From NCBI RefSeq assembly GCF_001633165.1, contig NZ_CP015418.1:1481001-1545000 (forward strand): a DNA stretch of 64,000 nucleotides, read 5' to 3'. Origin of the DNA: Rhodovulum sulfidophilum DSM 1374 (GTDB taxonomy: Bacteria > Pseudomonadota > Alphaproteobacteria > Rhodobacterales > Rhodobacteraceae). Below the pieces are notes generated by a model. The model was not told the DNA's origin, did not search any database, and saw only the letters and a program-made list of their open reading frames with translations. A program made the position numbers and the translations under genes. This document shows positions 62,799-64,000 of the stretch, piece after piece. Within the stretch, counting starts at the first letter, position 1. Every line of letters starts with the position of its first letter.

Positions 62799-63535
62799 GT
62801 TTTCGGGACAGGCTCCTGGCAGGTGAGGTGCTTATCGGCACCTTCGTCAAAACGCCAAGCCCGCATGTGGTCGAGATACTCGGTCTCGCCGGGCTCGATT
62901 TTGCGGTGATCGATCAGGAACATGCGCCCATCGGCCTGGCGGAAATGGACATGATGGCGATGGCGGGGCGTGCGGTTGGCCTGCCCCTGCTGTCCCGGCG
63001 CTGGGGCAAGGGAACGGACTGGATCGCTCCGCTGATGGATCTTGGCATGACCGGGGTCATGGTGCCCCATGTGCTGGACCCGGAGGGCGCCGAAGCAGTC
63101 TGCGACGCCGTGAAATTCGCCCGTTTGAAACGGGGTCTGTCGCCCTCTCCACGGGCGGGAGATTACGGTGGCATGAGCATTCCGTCCTATCGCGAAAAGA
63201 GCGACACGGAGTCGGTCGTGATGGTGCAGATCGAAGATGAATGCGCGCTTGCACATCTGGATGCGATTGCCGCCATCAAGGACGTCGATCTGGTCTTCAT
63301 TGGCCCGGCGGACCTGTCGCAATCCATGGGCGTGGGGTTCCCGTCGCCCGAGCTGGACGACGCCATCATGACCATCGTCGAAGCTTGCAAACATGCGGGC
63401 TGTGCCGTCGGCTTGTTCGTCGGCGATGCCGCCGCAATTCCTGCCTGGGTCGAAAAGGGCGTGGGCGTTTTCGTCTGCGGCTCGGACCAGGCCCTGTTGC
63501 GCAAGGGTGCGGCAGGCATCATGGCCGCGAGGTAA
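62795..63535 (+). CDS. HpcH/HpaI-family aldolase
   Basis: 246 residues from the ATG at 62795 (ATGA overlap with the thiolase; GGAGG 7 nt upstream). Barrel signatures IGTFVKTPSPHVVEILGLAG, FAVIDQEHAPI, VMVPHVLDP, MVQIEDECAL and FIGPADLSQSMG, including the acidic Mg/Mn ligands. It cleaves a 2-keto-4-hydroxy acid to pyruvate (or a related keto acid) plus an aldehyde. The frame extends far upstream only as a shadow of the thiolase. Confidence 0.94.
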   Translation: MSFRDRLLAGEVLIGTFVKTPSPHVVEILGLAGLDFAVIDQEHAPIGLAEMDMMAMAGRAVGLPLLSRRWGKGTDWIAPLMDLGMTGVMVPHVLDPEGAEAVCDAVKFARLKRGLSPSPRAGDYGGMSIPSYREKSDTESVVMVQIEDECALAHLDAIAAIKDVDLVFIGPADLSQSMGVGFPSPELDDAIMTIVEACKHAGCAVGLFVGDAAAIPAWVEKGVGVFVCGSDQALLRKGAAGIMAAR

Positions 63536-63768
63536 TATATCCGCCACCCTGGCAGAATCCGCTTTCATTGCAGCACGGAAAGGATTGCGACCTGCCTCCG
63601 CGAAATCCCTCATCCCCGCTGAAGCATGCCTTCGAGCCGCGAAGGTCCGCAGAGCGGACGAGGGCTGCATGCGGCCTGAGCACCGACTTGCGTGGCCGAT
63701 CAGGGCCGCAATCGTGATCTCAGTGAAGCGCAAGCCGTGACGGCCCGTTCCGCTGAGTCCGGGGTCCC
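63536..63768. other. Intergenic region between aldolase and EamA genes
   Basis: No gene. It contains a small hairpin, GTCCGC-AGA-GCGGAC (63645-63659), and TTCCGCTGAG (63748-63757), identical to ten bases of the IclR-type site at 60552. Confidence 0.4.
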
Positions 63769-64000
63769 CTACCTCTGCTGCACTGGTTGTGCGACCAAGG
63801 TCGGCGTCCGTTGACCCTTCTGTCCGAACCACGCGCTGGCGAGCGCGAGGACCATGCCGACGATTTGAAGCGGAGAAAGCGTCTGGCTCAGGATGACCCA
63901 GCCTAGCAGGACTGCCGCGACGGGGCTCAATCGCCCAAGGGGCGAAACGGCCGAGGGCCCGAGCAATGCGATCCCCCGGAACCAGAGAATGTAGGTGATC
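63769..64000 (-). CDS. EamA/DMT-family permease, C-terminal part
   Basis: The frame is open from the right edge (ITYILWFRGIALLGPSAVSP) to the stop at 63769. WFRGIALLGPSAVSPLGRLS and AVLLGWVILSQTLSPLQIVG are the ninth and tenth helices of ten-helix EamA transporters, followed by a short tail, GQKGQRTP. The start lies outside the window, so the TTG at 63966 is not used as a start. Substrate unknown. Confidence 0.85.
   Translation of the reverse strand, partial: ITYILWFRGIALLGPSAVSPLGRLSPVAAVLLGWVILSQTLSPLQIVGMVLALASAWFGQKGQRTPTLVAQPVQQR

Overview
The window is a stretch of high-GC alphaproteobacterial DNA, most likely from a Rhodobacteraceae member. The strongest pointer is a complete ddhABDC-type operon (35.8-41.2 kb), the gene order known for dimethylsulfide dehydrogenase of Rhodovulum sulfidophilum. 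The TRAP transporters and the IS relics fit that group. The species call is inference. I saw no tRNA, rRNA, CRISPR array or replication origin. Most long open frames opposite the genes are codon-bias shadows.

Layout. (1) 1-6428, minus: a multidomain type I polyketide synthase (KS-AT-DH-MT-like-ER-KR) running off the left edge. (2) 6.4-10.4 kb: a dead IS481-type transposase, a divergent LysR regulator/small DMT permease pair, a catB-type acetyltransferase, and a gene-free stretch able to fold into a 98-nt nested hairpin. (3) 10.4-21.0 kb: a ferric-siderophore module with a binding protein, ATPase, two FecCD permeases, two YbtP/YbtQ (IrtA/IrtB)-like ABC half-transporters, a divergent TetR regulator and a TonB-dependent receptor. 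(4) 21.2-23.9 kb: a chemoreceptor plus a small exported protein, bounded by the inner ends of two decayed IS5-type elements in the same orientation. (5) 23.9-30.5 kb, minus: a catabolic operon (thiolase, acyl-CoA synthetase, TRAP transporter, SDR) facing a PAS-LuxR regulator across three helically phased TACGTA palindromes. (6) 31.2-32.3 kb: IS5 and IS3 relics. (7) 32.5-44.1 kb: a hybrid histidine kinase and response regulator facing ddhABDC, which continues into two genes that are not standard members: an Mrp/Nbp35-like P-loop ATPase and a 14-repeat beta-propeller protein. (8) 44.2-45.1 kb: another IS3 relic. (9) 45.4-54.8 kb: an RND pump with its own two-component system, a broken ABC exporter, and a DHA2 MFS pump facing a TetR repressor. 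(10) 54.9-63.5 kb: a second catabolic region with a flavodoxin-fold reductase, TRAP transporter and cupin protein on one strand, an IclR regulator, and a divergent DUF6282-type hydrolase/thiolase/HpcH-HpaI aldolase operon. (11) The C-terminal part of an EamA permease at the right edge.

How it works together. The window looks like an accretion zone: self-contained transport, metabolism and regulation modules lie side by side, and several junctions carry a dead insertion sequence. Nearly every module has its own local regulator, and most divergent promoters contain a visible palindrome or direct repeat. The most interesting lead is the ddh operon: its six genes are tightly packed or overlapping, and the two extra downstream genes look like an accessory maturation or assembly system for the periplasmic Mo/Fe-S/heme enzyme.
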